From Ardenticatenaceae bacterium (lineage in GTDB: Bacteria; Chloroflexota; Anaerolineae; Promineifilales; Promineifilaceae): 64,000 bases of DNA. The stretch covers positions 310,001 through 374,000 of the forward strand of contig JACKBS010000004.1 in assembly GCA_020634435.1 (NCBI GenBank), read 5' to 3'. The position numbers and the translations under genes are program-made. Each line of letters opens with the position of its first letter. Position 1 is the stretch's first letter. This document shows positions 51,400-62,100 of this stretch, piece by piece. The notes under the pieces were generated by a model. It was not told the DNA's origin, did not search any database, and saw nothing but the letters and a program-made list of their open reading frames with translations.

Positions 51400-53127
51400 T
51401 CAATGCCGGTGCGCAGCAGCTGCGCAAACGAGACTCTGAATTATTGAGCAGCGCAATTCGAGAACCGTGTTCCTGAATAACACATACCGTTCTCCAAAAT
51501 CAAATGTCGTCGGCGCGCTGCATGGTGCAGGCGGTGGGCGATGATGATGGCGGATGGCTGTCTAGCAACGCATCAATCGCCCGCTCCAATTGCTCCAAGG
51601 TCGCCGGGTCCAGCCGATGATGCTCGTCCAAAATCACCAGCTGCGGGTTGCGCAAAAGATTCGCGTAAAGGCCAACAGTTGCCCTCGCCTGCGTGACAAA
51701 TCCCGTCACTGTTTCAGCTCGCGTCCAGCCCATTAGGCAGGCTGGCCAGCCAATCGCCCAATCCCAGCCCCAGCGCCTCGATTTCGGCATCGGAATCGGT
51801 GGATTTGCTATCGTAGCGGCGGAACAGCGCATCAGGTTGTCGCGCACGCTGGCGGCAAAAGCGCACTTTGCGTCACTAACCTGATGTGCTGCCGCATCGT
51901 CGCCCAGGCTTTACCTGCCGCAAATCAATGCCGTCCAGCGAACGCCCGCGTCCACATCATACAGCAGAAACAGCAGCCGCGTGATCACTGTTGTCTTCTG
52001 TTGCCGCTCGTTCGCCCCAACAGGCCAAGCAACGCCCGCCTCCAGGTCGGCCAAGGTGATAGTAGCACGTTTTGTAATCCATCGGTATTCGGTAATCCGT
52101 TATTACCATTTACCGATGACGATTACCGTTCACCGATAACCGATCTTTATAGGCGAACGAGCATTTTTGAAGGAAATGGGCGTTGCGCCCTCCGGCAATT
52201 TGGCACTCTACAGACTCTTCACGTCCGGTTCCAGCTGCAAAACTCGTGTTGATGCGGCCGATGCTGGCCACCGCCTGGCATGTCGCTAATTGCCGCCGAT
52301 GTACTTGATGGGCGATTCATGAGGCCGCACGTAGGCCACCAGCAAAACAGCGTGCCGATGCCGATTTGTCTTTGTAGAAAGAACGCCCGCCAGCGCCAAG
52401 GTGACCACAATCGTGACCACTGCAAGCATGAAGCTGCTAAAGGTGTAGCCGCCAATCACCTTCTGCCTTCCGCACGCGGTGGCGTGACATCTTCCAGCAG
52501 CGTACAGTTTGGCAACACGCATGGTCTCGCCGCCGTTGGCCCGAATATCCTCCGTGCAGCCGGATGCGCTCTTCCACACAGCCATGCAGCTTGGCGTAAC
52601 TTTTACTCACGTTGGCCCACACGTTCACTGTTGGTTTGCGAAGTTGCAGCAGGCCCAGCGTCAGCAAGTCTATACGCCAGACCCACCAGCCTGGATGCGC
52701 CAATTCGCGGAACAGCAGCACCAAAATGCCGATGACCAGCGTGCATTGCCCAACACCCGCACCAGCAGTTGCGAGAAGAATTCAGCCAGATTGCTCACAT
52801 CCCCGTCGATCCTTCGATCAGTTCGGGCAAGGCGCAGCTTGGGAAGCCCATGTCCAGTTTTCGACGTGCGCCGCCAGGCGCCCGCAGGTTGTTGGGGCGG
52901 CCCAGCCAAATTCGCTTAGGTAGGTGGTCCATAGTTCCACCGCTTGCAGCAACGGTGACGCTGAAAAAGAGCAGCCCAGCAAATCAGCAGGCGTAGCACT
53001 GCCGCCCTGAGCCGCTCTACAAAAGTCACGCAGGCACCTGGTCGTAAAGCTGTGCACACAATGCCATGGCTAGCAGGGCATATTGAGCAAAAGAGACGGG
53101 GGGGTGAACGGCCAAATACCGCCGCAT
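51400..53127 (-). pseudogene. ABC exporter I, heavily frameshifted
   Basis: Reconstructed between ATG 53127 (MRRYLAVHPP) and TGA 51400-51402 (QLLRTGIE). Transmembrane fragments are readable in three frames: ELWTTYLSEFGWA, DVSNLAEFFSQLLVRVLGNA, VNVWANVSKSYAKLHG, VIGGYTFSSFMLAVVTIVVT. ATPase fragments include NPQLVILDEHHRLDPATLEQ and ERAIDALLDS plus HRLHTMQRADDI; Walker A is not clearly recoverable. The length of 1,728 bp equals a normal half-exporter, so changes are small indels rather than large deletions. A GGTAATCCG-type repeat lies inside (52077-52145). Confidence 0.6.
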
Positions 53128-53144
53128 CAGTTCCACTCTGCCAC

Positions 53145-54023
53145 TTAACCTCTGGCCCTATGGCCGGATCCCACAAATCATGTGCCAGCGCCACCGGATC
53201 ACGCTCGACGCCCAGGCTAGCAAAGCAATCCAAACCTGGGCATATCCCGCTCCAGTTCGTAAGCGCGGATTGAGCGCGCCCACCATTTGTAAATCGATCG
53301 ATAAATGTCGCCGTCCCAGCACAAACTGTAGGCAGAGAGGTCGCCATGTACCAGATGGTTGTCCAGCAACAGCGCCACGTTTGCATGACGCGTTCAAACA
53401 GTGCTGCCGCTTCATTTTGCGGCAGGCGCACTTCGCTTAGCGGGGCAGGCCGACGCATCCCCTGATGTACTGCATGAGGATGGTGGCCCTGCGACCGATA
53501 GGTTTGGGGACGCTGGTACCCGCTTCAAAAAGGTCGGTGCGGTACTCGTTGCCGATCCACCATTGAATGTCCACTTCCCCAAAGCGTTCTTCGTGCATAA
53601 TAATTTTCGGCGTCGCCCCTTGAGCTGTTTGCCTCGGCATCGCGCAATGTGCGGCCTGCTTTTGTAGATGGCATCAGCCAGATGGCGCAGCATGCGCGGG
53701 CGATACAGTTTGCGCAACCAGCCCGGTGCGGCCGGATGCCCGGCAGGCGTAAACGTTGGCCTTTTGCCACCTTTACCAGCCGGGTCACATCTCGTCACGA
53801 TCTGGTCGCGTAAACGGCCAGATTGATTACGACCCACTGCCGCTCGTGGTGACGCGGATCGAGCGCCTTGGCATAGCTGGGTACCCAGGTCTGATGCCGT
53901 CATCCATTTCGAATTTGTGCATTACCTGGCGGGCGTCGATCTTCTTTTTGGTCGAACTTGCGTCGGGCTTCCTGACTGTTGTCCCGGTATTACTTCGAAT
54001 TTCAAAAGCTCAAACTTGTCCAT
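53145..54023 (-). pseudogene. RIO-type protein kinase, reconstructed, multiple indels
   Basis: From ATG 54023 (MDKFELLKFEV) to a TAA at 53145-53147, about 290 codons. Fragments in alternating frames spell a bacterial RIO/atypical kinase: KKKIDARQVMHKFEMDDGI, DQIVT then VTRLVKGGK, KLYRPRMLRHLADAIYKS, GRRRKIIMHEERFGEVDIQW, GNEYRTDLFEAG and SVPKPIGR, ILMQYI, and finally the catalytic LVHGDLSAYNLLYWDGDIY region in scrambled frames. RIO kinases phosphorylate proteins or act as ATPases in ribosome maturation; here the setting is an exporter operon. At least eight indels are implied. Confidence 0.55.
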
Positions 54024-54557
54024 TATATTATCTTTTGGCCGGTTTTGAACGATCCGGCAAACATCCCAAGATGGTTTAGACAGGGAGTGTGGCTTTGGTT
54101 CGATGAGGGTGAGGAGAGAATCAAAAGCCACCGATCAGCTGTGTGATGGTGGCTGATCGTTGCGCAGAGCACAAAAAAGCCACAGGGTGCGTAACCCGGC
54201 CGCAAGATTATCCAGAAAAGAGCTTCTGGATTTTAGCAGTAAAGCAGGTGTACCCACACAACGTACGATTACTTCCTGAAGATGTTGCTTCACTTTTGCC
54301 ATCTGTGCGTACCTTTAAGGATTGTTAGAATATTTGTTACGGCGAACAGTCTACCATGCCTGGCGCGTCAAGCAAAAATTTTTGCCTGAGACAAAAAACG
54401 GCAAGTGCGGTTTTCCTGCACGCGCATTCATTTCCCTGGAAATGGTGAATCCAACGCTTGAGTAGTTTCGGGAAATGGCCAGCGGAACTCTTTGGCGAAA
54501 ACCGTGCACGGATGCAAGGTGGGGGCATACCATTTTGCCCTGCCGTAGGAGGAAGTG
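54024..54557. other. Gap between divergent damaged genes
   Basis: No gene supported. It contains a hairpin AGCCACC/GGTGGCT at about 54126-54155 and AT-rich stretches that could be divergent promoters. In view of the indels on both sides, small genes here could be hidden. Confidence 0.35.
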
Positions 54558-54769
54558 ATGAAAGAGAAAATAGTCCTTGATTTTGTTGTTGATTATTTTG
54601 CAGCCGCGGCTCCCCTGATGGCGAACAGATGGTGGAATCGGCCGTTCCCACTCCCTCTGATAACCATGACGCCCGCTTGCCGAAAGCATGGGCATTAGCC
54701 AGGAAGAGCCAACGCGTGCTTGGCCTTCAAGACAGCATTCGTGAGCTGCAACAAGATTTCAGCCAATGA
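54558..54769 (+). pseudogene. Short unknown gene, frameshifted
   Basis: An excellent ribosome site (TAGGAGGAAG) precedes ATG 54558: MKEKIVLDFVVDYFAAAAPL. After one frame change the reading continues EQMVESAVPTPSDNHDARLP, KAWALARKSQRVLGLQDSIR and ELQQDFSQ, stopping at 54767-54769 inside the next start (ATGA). About 70 residues. No family recognised. Confidence 0.45.
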
Positions 54770-55222
54770 GTCAGACAGCTTTGCCGGTTTGTATTGAGCA
54801 GGCGAGTACAAGGTTGTGGGTGGCTGCGGCCTCGGATGGGGAGGAAGTGATACGGCCGTATCTGCAAAACCTATCCCCAAAGCTGATGTTATTGAAATTC
54901 GCAGCGTTTCGTAACTCTGGCCGAACTGGAAGCGGCTCAGCGTGAAGCGTTTATTGTGGCCCAGTTGAGCCAATGTCTATCGCGGCGGCGTCGACGTGAT
55001 GGAAAATCGCGTTTTCATGACTGGGCAACCTGGGCTTTTTGCCGGCGGTAGCCGATGCTGGTACGAACTGCCGCTGATGGTCGCAGGAGCCACGATCCCG
55101 AAGAATATTCCAGAGAGTAATGCGGGTGGGTTGATGAGTACAAGGGCAGATGGATCAAACACTTCCCGCGGCAGGCACCAGCTGGTGGTCGGCTGGATGC
55201 CTTGCTGGAAGGCATCGTTTGA
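54766..55222 (+). pseudogene. Unknown gene, frameshifted, second of a coupled trio
   Basis: Starts ATG 54766 overlapping the previous stop: MSQTALPVCIEQASTRLWVA then ASDGEEVIRPYLQNLSPK. Reading then shifts to TLAELEAAQREAFIVAQLSQ, later VDVMENRVFMTGQPGLFAGG and finally KGRWIKHFPRQAPAGG, LDALLEGIV, ending TGA 55220-55222. The GQPGLFAGG motif recalls FAD-dependent oxidoreductases but the rest does not confirm it. Function not assigned. Confidence 0.4.
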
Positions 55223-55640
55223 TGACAATAGCTGCCACGGGCAGCATGAAAGTGTGTCACTCGCTGAAGCACCCTGCTGTCATCTGGCATTATGATTTTT
55301 CGCTGGAAATTGCGGTGAAACGATTACGGTGCTGAATGGAAACGGAACCTGTGGGCCGTGCTGGTGAATGGTCGCGCATGGGCGGTGGCGAAAGTGGTGC
55401 GGATCGCTGAACCAGAGATGCTTGAGGCACGCCCTGCTCAGCAGATTTTTGGGCAGCATCGAGACGCTGGCTGAGCACCTATCCCTGATATTTATACTCA
55501 GCCCATAGAATTGTTTATTATTTTCAATCTAGAAGGCGGCGGAAGAAACGCTCATGGTTGTGGCTGTTGCCGATGATTGTTTAGGTCGCTGGGTACACGG
55601 TTATTTGGCCGCCGACGTTTACCCGGATGAGGTGCCGTCC
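55222..55640 (+). pseudogene. Possible SH3-domain protein, frameshifted, third of the trio
   Basis: ATG 55222 shares its A with the previous stop (TGATG): MTIAATGSMKVCHSLKHPA. Later fragments in other frames, GNCGETITVLNGNG, WAVLVNGRAWAVAKVVRIAE and DDCLGRWVHGYLAADVYPDE, resemble repeated bacterial SH3 units. Boundaries and end are uncertain; the end given is where recognisable sequence stops. Weak assignment. Confidence 0.3.
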
Positions 55641-55652
55641 GCTGCAAATTGT

Positions 55653-58084
55653 TTATCGAAAATGATGTCGACGTTGCTGTTTAGCTGGGGGATGAGGTAA
55701 CGCCCCGGAGAAAACGGGCAGATTACCGCTTCTTCGACAACAATGTAACCTGTCTTGGCCTTGTTCTTGGGGCGGCGCTTTTTGCCCTCGGAAACGCGGA
55801 TTCTGCCGCGCGAGCCATTTCGGTGGCGCGTCAAAATCCGCACCTACGGGATTAGAGAGCTGATCGACTAAAAAGCCAAGAATGTTGGTGTAGCCGCGCC
55901 GGGCAAAACTTGGCCAGCCATCACCCGGTATCAGCGGCGGGAAGGAAGTGGCGCTCTCTTCGTTGAAGCGGTTGTCCATGCCTGTGCCGTCCCAGAGAAT
56001 ATCGGCCGTGGGGATGCCCAAATCGCGCACAAATGGATCGGCGTCGTAGCCGTTGTTGATGTAGGTGTTGCTGTGCACCCAGTTGCCTTCTGCAGCGGCC
56101 GACGTCAATTTCGTTGATGTCAAACGCGCCGGTGCTGGTGAGGCTAAAGACGGCGACGCCTGTGGTCTTGTTGTTACGGATTTCGTTGTGGTACACCTCG
56201 GCGTTGTCGGTGGCCAGCAGCAGAACGCCCACGCCAGAGGGGGCAATCCCAGCGATGGCTCCGGCGGGGCGAAGTTTTCGTGGTTGTTATCTTCCACGAT
56301 GTTGTCGTAGACGAGCGTGTTGGCTGAGACTTTGGAGGTGAGCTGGGGCAGCAGCACGACGAAGATGCCGACAGTGTTGTCGTAGGTGTGGTTGTTGTAG
56401 ATTTCGCCGCCGATGGTGTTTTCCAGCTCGATGCCCAGCACGTTGCCGTACACCACGCTGTCGCGCACGATGACGTTTTGCACTGCCCCGCGTACACACC
56501 GGCATCGTCCACGCCGGTCACTTCCACGCGCTCAATCAGCACGTTGGTGCTGCGCACGGGGTAGACGCCGTAAGTGCCGACGTTTTCGGCAAAAATGTCG
56601 TGGAAGTGCACGCCGGTGACGCCCTCTACCAGGACGCCGTTGTCGGTGTAGTTGCGCACGTGCAGGTTGCCCACGGTGAAGTTGTTGCCAGAGGCGATGA
56701 CGCCTTCGGTGAGCACGTTTTCGCCGTCGAAGATGGGCCATTCGCCTGCCTCGTTGGCAATGCCGCGCAGGGTGATGTCGTTGATGTCGATGACGACGCG
56801 CTCGTGGTAAACGCCGTAAGGCACTTCGATGGTGTCACCGGGGCGGGCACGATCTACGGCCGTTTGCACACTCTCTCCCTCCGCCACCACAATCGTCATC
56901 GGTTCGCGGTCTGTTAAATCAATGCCGCTGTCGCCACCCACATTGTGCGCTGCTACTTCGGCGCGGGCTGGGTTGTCGGTGGGTTGGATGACCGGGAGAC
57001 CGGAGGGAACGGCCGTTGGTACCGCAGGCAAGTTGCTTTCATCCGTCAGTGCATACAGGAAGGCTACCAGATCGAGCCGTTCCTGATCAGTCAGCTCAAA
57101 CCCTTGCACAAACACATCCACATTTTCCTGGCCATGCACGCGGCCACCGCCGTCGGCGTAAAAATTGACCACGTCTTCCAGCGTAGCCAGTGAGCCGTTG
57201 TGCATGTATGGGGCAGACAGGGCGATGTTGCGCAGCGTAGGCACCTTAAACGCACCGACCGAACCATTTTCCACCACGCCTGCGCGACCCAGATCATCGC
57301 TGGGTATGCCGACCACGCGGAAGGTGTCGCTGGCGAAGGTGGGGGCGGTGTGGCACTCAAAACAGCGTGTTGCACCAGAGCGGAACAGTGCCAGGCCGCG
57401 CCGCTGGCTGGGCGTGAGGGCATCTACGTTGCCCGCCGCGTACTGGTCAAACGGGCTGTTATTGCTGATGAGGGTACGCTGGAACGCCGCCAGCGCATTT
57501 TCGATGTTTTCCAGCGTCACGCCATCGGCAAAGGCGGCGTTAAACAGCGTGTTGTACTCGCCGATGGCCGACAGTTCAGCGACCAGAGCTGCGGTATCGG
57601 TCACGCCCATCTCGTCGGGGTGGGTGAGGGGAACATTCGACTGTGCTTCGAGGGAATCAAGACGGCCGTCCCAGAACAGATTCTGCGCATAGCCAACATT
57701 CCATAGGCCGGGGGTATTGCGCGTAAGCTCTGTGCCGTTCGGGCCGATAGCAGTGGAACGGCCGTCGCTAAAGCCCAAATCTGGCTGGTGGCAGGTGGCG
57801 CAGGCGATGTCGTTGTTTTCCGACAACACGGGATCGAAGAAAAGTAGATATCCAAGTTCCGCTTTGGCATCGGTGGTGGGATTTACGGCCGTTTCGTTCA
57901 GCGCTGGGAATTCACGCTGCAAGCCTGTGTACGATGGCTGCACGCTGCTGGCCCCCGCGCCGTGATTGTCGCCAATGTCGGGGTCAGCTTTGGCGGGAAT
58001 GGCGGCTGACACCACAAAAATAAGCAGCAGCAGGCCGATCAGGACGCCAAAAACACGAACAATCCATTTCAGAACAGTGGACAT
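55653..58084 (-). pseudogene. Di-heme cytochrome c peroxidase fused to parallel beta-helix domain (3-prime part frameshifted)
   Basis: From ATG 58084 (ribosome site GAGGAG) an N-terminal anchor (WIVRVFGVLIGLLLLIFVVS) precedes a MauG/CcpA-like peroxidase with heme motifs CATCH at 95-99 and CFECH at 241-245. From about residue 390 (IVVAEGESVQTAVDRARPGD) a right-handed beta-helix follows, with NosD-like IYNNHTYDN-type repeats. The frame is intact to about 56485, then changes at about 56485, 56250 and 56105. A GTAGCCGCGGATT-family element occupies the 3-prime end, so the native C-terminus is lost. It is an exported or anchored redox protein; the fusion is unusual. Confidence 0.78.
55793..55847. 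repeat. Dispersed hairpin repeat, GTAGCCGCGGATT family, copy 3
   Basis: GAAACGCGGATTCTGCCGCG and CGAGCCATTTCGGTGGCGCG then TCAAAATCCGCACCTAC. It shares the core CCGCGCGAGCCAT with copy 1 and lies in the 3-prime end of the peroxidase/beta-helix gene. Confidence 0.65.
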
Positions 58085-58179
58085 GGGTTTTCTCCTCTTC
58101 ACGCAAGTTGATGTGGCGGGTTGCTAGTTGTGGGCGAATTTTACCAGCAACCAGCGATGTGCAACCAGAAATTGAGGCC

Positions 58180-58199
58180 GTGACAAGGTGACAGGGTGA
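58180..58199. repeat. GTGACAAGGTGACAGGGTGA repeat
   Basis: Second locus of the GGTGACAAGGTGA string seen at 3893. The surrounding 200-bp gap (58085-58301) also carries GATTTATCCCCAGG and CCTGGGCAAAATT strings but no gene. Confidence 0.4.
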
Positions 58200-58301
58200 T
58201 TTGCCTATTAGCCTGGGGATTTATCCCCAGGACGACCAGAAATTGAGGCAATGATAGGGTGAGCGGTAATGGATAGCCGGGAATTTGTTCCCTGGGCAAA
58301 A

Positions 58302-58685
58302 TTATTTGAGGGTTTGCAGGTAGGCGACGACGGCATCCAGCTCTTCGCCGGTCAGTTGTTTGCTCAGGTTGTTGGGCATAAGGTTTTCAAACCCTTGAAC
58401 CAGATAGGCATCGGGCTGCATAACCGAAGTAATCAAATAGGTGTAGGCATCAAAGCCATCTACGCGGGTTTCGGCGCGGGTGGCGACGCCTGCCAGCGAG
58501 GGGCCAACGATGATTGTGTCCGGGGTGGTACTGTGGCAGGAGCCGCAGTTGCGGGAAAAAACTTGTTTGCCCAACTGCGCCTGTGGGCTAAGCGTGGGCG
58601 TGGGTGGCGCTGCCTCCGTCTCGCCGCCACAAGCGGCCAAGAAGAGCAGGCAGAGAAGAAGGAAATATTTGAAACTAACGGGCAT
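58302..58685 (-). CDS. Cytochrome c lipoprotein
   Basis: 127 residues. Lipobox LAAC with Cys19, a short Pro/Thr linker, then a class I cytochrome c domain: heme motif CGSCH (C47, C50, H51) and an axial Met candidate in GFENLMPNNLS, ending EELDAVVAYLQTLK. It is a surface-anchored electron carrier. Located next to the di-heme peroxidase gene on the same strand, it is a natural electron donor for it, which is inference. Confidence 0.9.
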   Translation of the reverse strand: MPVSFKYFLLLCLLFLAACGGETEAAPPTPTLSPQAQLGKQVFSRNCGSCHSTTPDTIIVGPSLAGVATRAETRVDGFDAYTYLITSVMQPDAYLVQGFENLMPNNLSKQLTGEELDAVVAYLQTLK

Positions 58686-58697
58686 CAGGTGGGGAAG

Positions 58698-58748
58698 GTA
58701 ATTGAGTAATTAGGCAATTTGCGTACCAATTACTCAATTGTCCAATTG
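58698..58748. repeat. GTAATTGAGTAATTGG repeat family, copy 3
   Basis: GTAATTGAGTAATTAGGCAA and, inverted, CCAATTACTCAATTGTCCAA. It fills the gap between the cytochrome and the Cys-rich gene. Confidence 0.6.
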
Positions 58749-58752
58749 CTTT

Positions 58753-58986
58753 TTACGGGCCAAACATGTCCAAAACGGGGGCATAGGAGCAGCGACAGCC
58801 GTCTGGATGGGAACAGCCTTCGATGGGCAGTTCGGGCACTTCGTCGAAGTCGTAGGCGCCAGCGGCGGCGCGGCAGGTGGGGCAGCAGTCCCGGTTGGCC
58901 ATGATGCGCACTTTGGTGGCTAGGCCATTTTTAATTTGTTCCAGCGCCTTTTGTTGTGCGGCGCGTTTGGTTACGTCTGCGTCCAT
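58753..58986 (-). CDS. Small Cys-rich protein
   Basis: 77 residues from ATG 58986 (GAGGATACTTTC upstream). A basic helix (VTKRAAQQKALEQIKNG) is followed by CCPTCRAAAGAYDFDEVP and PIEGCSHPDGCRCSYAP, five to six Cys and one His that probably hold zinc. The LPxEGCxxxxGCRC pattern recalls a motif found in phage minor head proteins, but no phage genes are near. Function unknown. Confidence 0.72.
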   Translation of the reverse strand: MDADVTKRAAQQKALEQIKNGLATKVRIMANRDCCPTCRAAAGAYDFDEVPELPIEGCSHPDGCRCSYAPVLDMFGP

Positions 58987-59149
58987 GAAAGTATCCTCTG
59001 AGCGATTCGTTATTTTCAAAAGTATAGCGTGGGGATTTTACGGTCAAGCGGTGGGGATGGCAAGGCGAGGTATGATGTAAAAAGTAAAAAGTGAGAAGTA
59101 GGGGAAAGATTTAAAGCCAACTATGAGTCAGTTTTGCAAAATTGCCCTT

Positions 59150-62100
59150 CTATGAAATAAGCGCCGTGGGCGTGGCGCGGCGGCGGGTGGCAATGAGACG
59201 GCCGCTTCCAATTTGCTCCACGTAATGGGTCATGCGGTCGCAGGTGGCTACTAGTTCGTCAAATTTGGGTTCGTCCAGCAGCAGCAGGCGACTATCTACC
59301 TTGGCGCGAACGCTGGCGTGGTATGGCGTGTCAGCAAAGAGGGCGTACTCGCCAAAATGCTCGCCCGGCCCTAGCTTACCAATCACCCGCTCAACGCCGT
59401 CCTCGGTGACAAACACTTCCACTTCCCCCTCAGCGACGATGTATAGGTAATTGCGTGGTTGGCCTTGCTGCACAAACTGCTCTCCGGCAGTTACCTGGCG
59501 TGGCTGGAGCCGGGCATCTACCGAAGCCAGTTCTTGCGGGCTGAGGCCGCTGAACAGGGGCATTTGCCGCAGCAGACTGCGCTCTTCTGCGCCGGAGCTG
59601 ACTTGCTGGGCCAGCGTTGTGTCGGCACGCAGCAGCGGATCGAACTGGTCGCGGTCTACCACCAGGGTAGTGAGGGGGGTGAGTGCCCGGTAGGTGAATT
59701 GGTATACGCCTGTTCCGGCTAAAGCGGCCGTACCAAAATAGCCGCCCGCGGCCATAACGGCCCGCTGCTCCCCGTTGTGATACACACCAACCTCACCGGC
59801 TTCGATGAGGTAAAAGTAGAGGGCATCTTGTCCACCGTGGGCAATGAGCTGGTGCGGCCGGGCACGCCAGCGACGCATCACATGCAGCAATTCTTCTACG
59901 CCTTCCTGATCAAATCCGGCAAATAGATCCGCCTGGCGAATGAGGTCAATGCGCTTGTCGCGGGCGCGGATGAAGCCTTGGGCGAGCTGCGCACCCCACT
60001 CGGTTTTGGAGAGGACGTGCCGGGCCAGGGTCTCGGCATCGAGCCAATCCAGGCTGTCGTAGGCGGCTTGCCCGGCTTTGCGAGTAAAGGGTGTTCCAGC
60101 CAGATCATCGAGGCGGTCGACGGCCAGGAGCAGCGCTTTTTGGGCGTGTTGGCCCAGCTCCAAAATGGTTGAGTCCGGGTCTAGCGCACCGAGAGCGGCC
60201 ATCTGTTTCTGAATTAGCGTCAGGCGACGCTGGCCGAAGATGGTTTCGTAGCTGGTGAAGAGGGCATGGATGAACTGGTTGTAGCTGTTGATCAGCCGCT
60301 GCCGCTCGCTAAAGATGCTGGTTTCGCTTTCGGTAATCTCGGAGCGCATGAATTGAGCCAGTGTGCCGAGCAGCAGGTAAAGCACGGTGGCATACAACCA
60401 CAGCGTGATGACGGTGAAATCCAATTGCGGATAAATTTGCAACCAGGGGGTGATGAGAATGGCCAGGGCAAACAAACCCCAGGGAATGGCAAAGCGGGAA
60501 CGGGCAAAGTTGAGCAGTAGGGGGGCCATCAACGCCAGCCCCAACCCCGTGCCCAGACAAATAACGGCCGTTGCCAACCAACGGCCGTTTTCCGCCAACA
60601 GATCACTGCCTAAAAAGTAGCTCATTCCCGTGTAGGTGCCGATGCCCAACAAGATGAACAAGGCCATCAGCAGCCGGTCGCTGCCAGCCAGAAAGCCGGG
60701 ATTGATGGTGAACCAGGACACGATGCCTGCGGCCAAAATTGCGCCCGCCGTGGCCATCAGCGCCAAATCGCGACCAAACGTGTTGGGACTAATCCAGGCC
60801 AGAGCAAGGGCAAGGGGAACGGCCGTTAAGGCCCACAGCGCCCATTGAAACCGTGATCCTGGGAGTTGCCGCGCCACACCTACCAGGGCTGCTCCCGTGC
60901 CAATGTGCAGCAGCCAGACGAAGATGCCTTGCCATAGGCTGGTCTGCACCGCATTGAGGCGGTTGAGGAAAAAGTAGAGCAGCGGCGAACCCAGCAGGAT
61001 GGGCACGCCCACCAGCAGCGCCAGCACATCGGTGCGGGAGAGCAGTTGGCGACGCGCCAGCCATTCCAGTCCGGCGCGGATGCGGCTCCAGCCGTACAGC
61101 CCCAGGTAGTAGAGGGCAGGCAGGATGAGAACGGCCGTAATCAAGCCCACTACTAAGCGACCCCACCAGGCGTTGCTATGCCATAGGTTCAGGAAAAATT
61201 CGCTAACGTACCCTTGCCAGAAGGTAATGGCTAGCCACAATGCAAAAACGGAGTAGACGAGGGCCATAACGCCAAACAGGGTAAAAATGCGCTCGGCGCG
61301 GTTGAGCGAGTGCCAAAATTTGATGGGTGAACCCGCTTCCCGTAGGCGCGGCCATAGTTCGTGGCGCAAAAAGTCGAAGGCGCGGTCGCGCAGGCCGGGC
61401 ATCTCTAGCCAATCCATGAGCATGAAATAGCCGTCTAGCTCCAGCAGCGGGTTGAGGTTTACGACCACACTGAGGTAAGCCAGGAAGCCAATCTGAAAGA
61501 GGAAGGTGGCCAGGAGCGTTTGCTGGAATTCAGGGGATGAGTAGGCAGAAACGGCCGTTAACACCACCCCAATTAAGCCGCCCAGCATCAGCCCGGAATA
61601 CGGCCCGGCCCAGGACACCTTGATGCGGTCCAGCCGGGGTGACAGCCAGGTGTCGCGCGTGTCTACAAAAAATGCGGGAAAGCCCCAATAAAGCAAAAAG
61701 CCGCCGCGATCTAGCTCACGCCCCACATGTTTGGTCATCAGGCCGTGGGCCATTTCATGCAGGCCAATCACAATCAGATTGGCCACCAGTAAGGTGAGCA
61801 CGCCCAGGCCGCTACCGGTGATGTTGTAGTTGCCAAAAAAGTAGCTGAGGCCAAAGAAAAAGCCGCCGATCAGCACCAGCAAAAAGAGGAGTATCTGCCC
61901 AATAGGCCAGAAGAGCGGCTTGAGTTGTTTGTAGAGCGGGATAAAAACATCATCCAGGCCAGAGATGGCCAGTTCGGTGTAGAGAAAACTTTTCAGCAGC
62001 TTTTGGCCGCGACTGGCTGGCGCGCGGGCCGCCAGCTCAGCTTCAATCTGGTCATACACTTTGGTGTTGGACGCTTCCAGAAAATTGCCGTCTTTCAGCT

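Noticed and set aside
50600..55640. Many short ORFs as a cluster of novel small proteins
   Set aside because: Their translations are fragments of ABC exporter, RIO kinase and P-loop kinase sequences in alternating frames.
58753..58986. Cys-rich 77-residue protein as a phage minicapsid or RiPP precursor
   Set aside because: A phage-like motif alone is not enough without phage genes, and no RiPP-modifying enzyme or leader-core structure is clear; kept as unknown.
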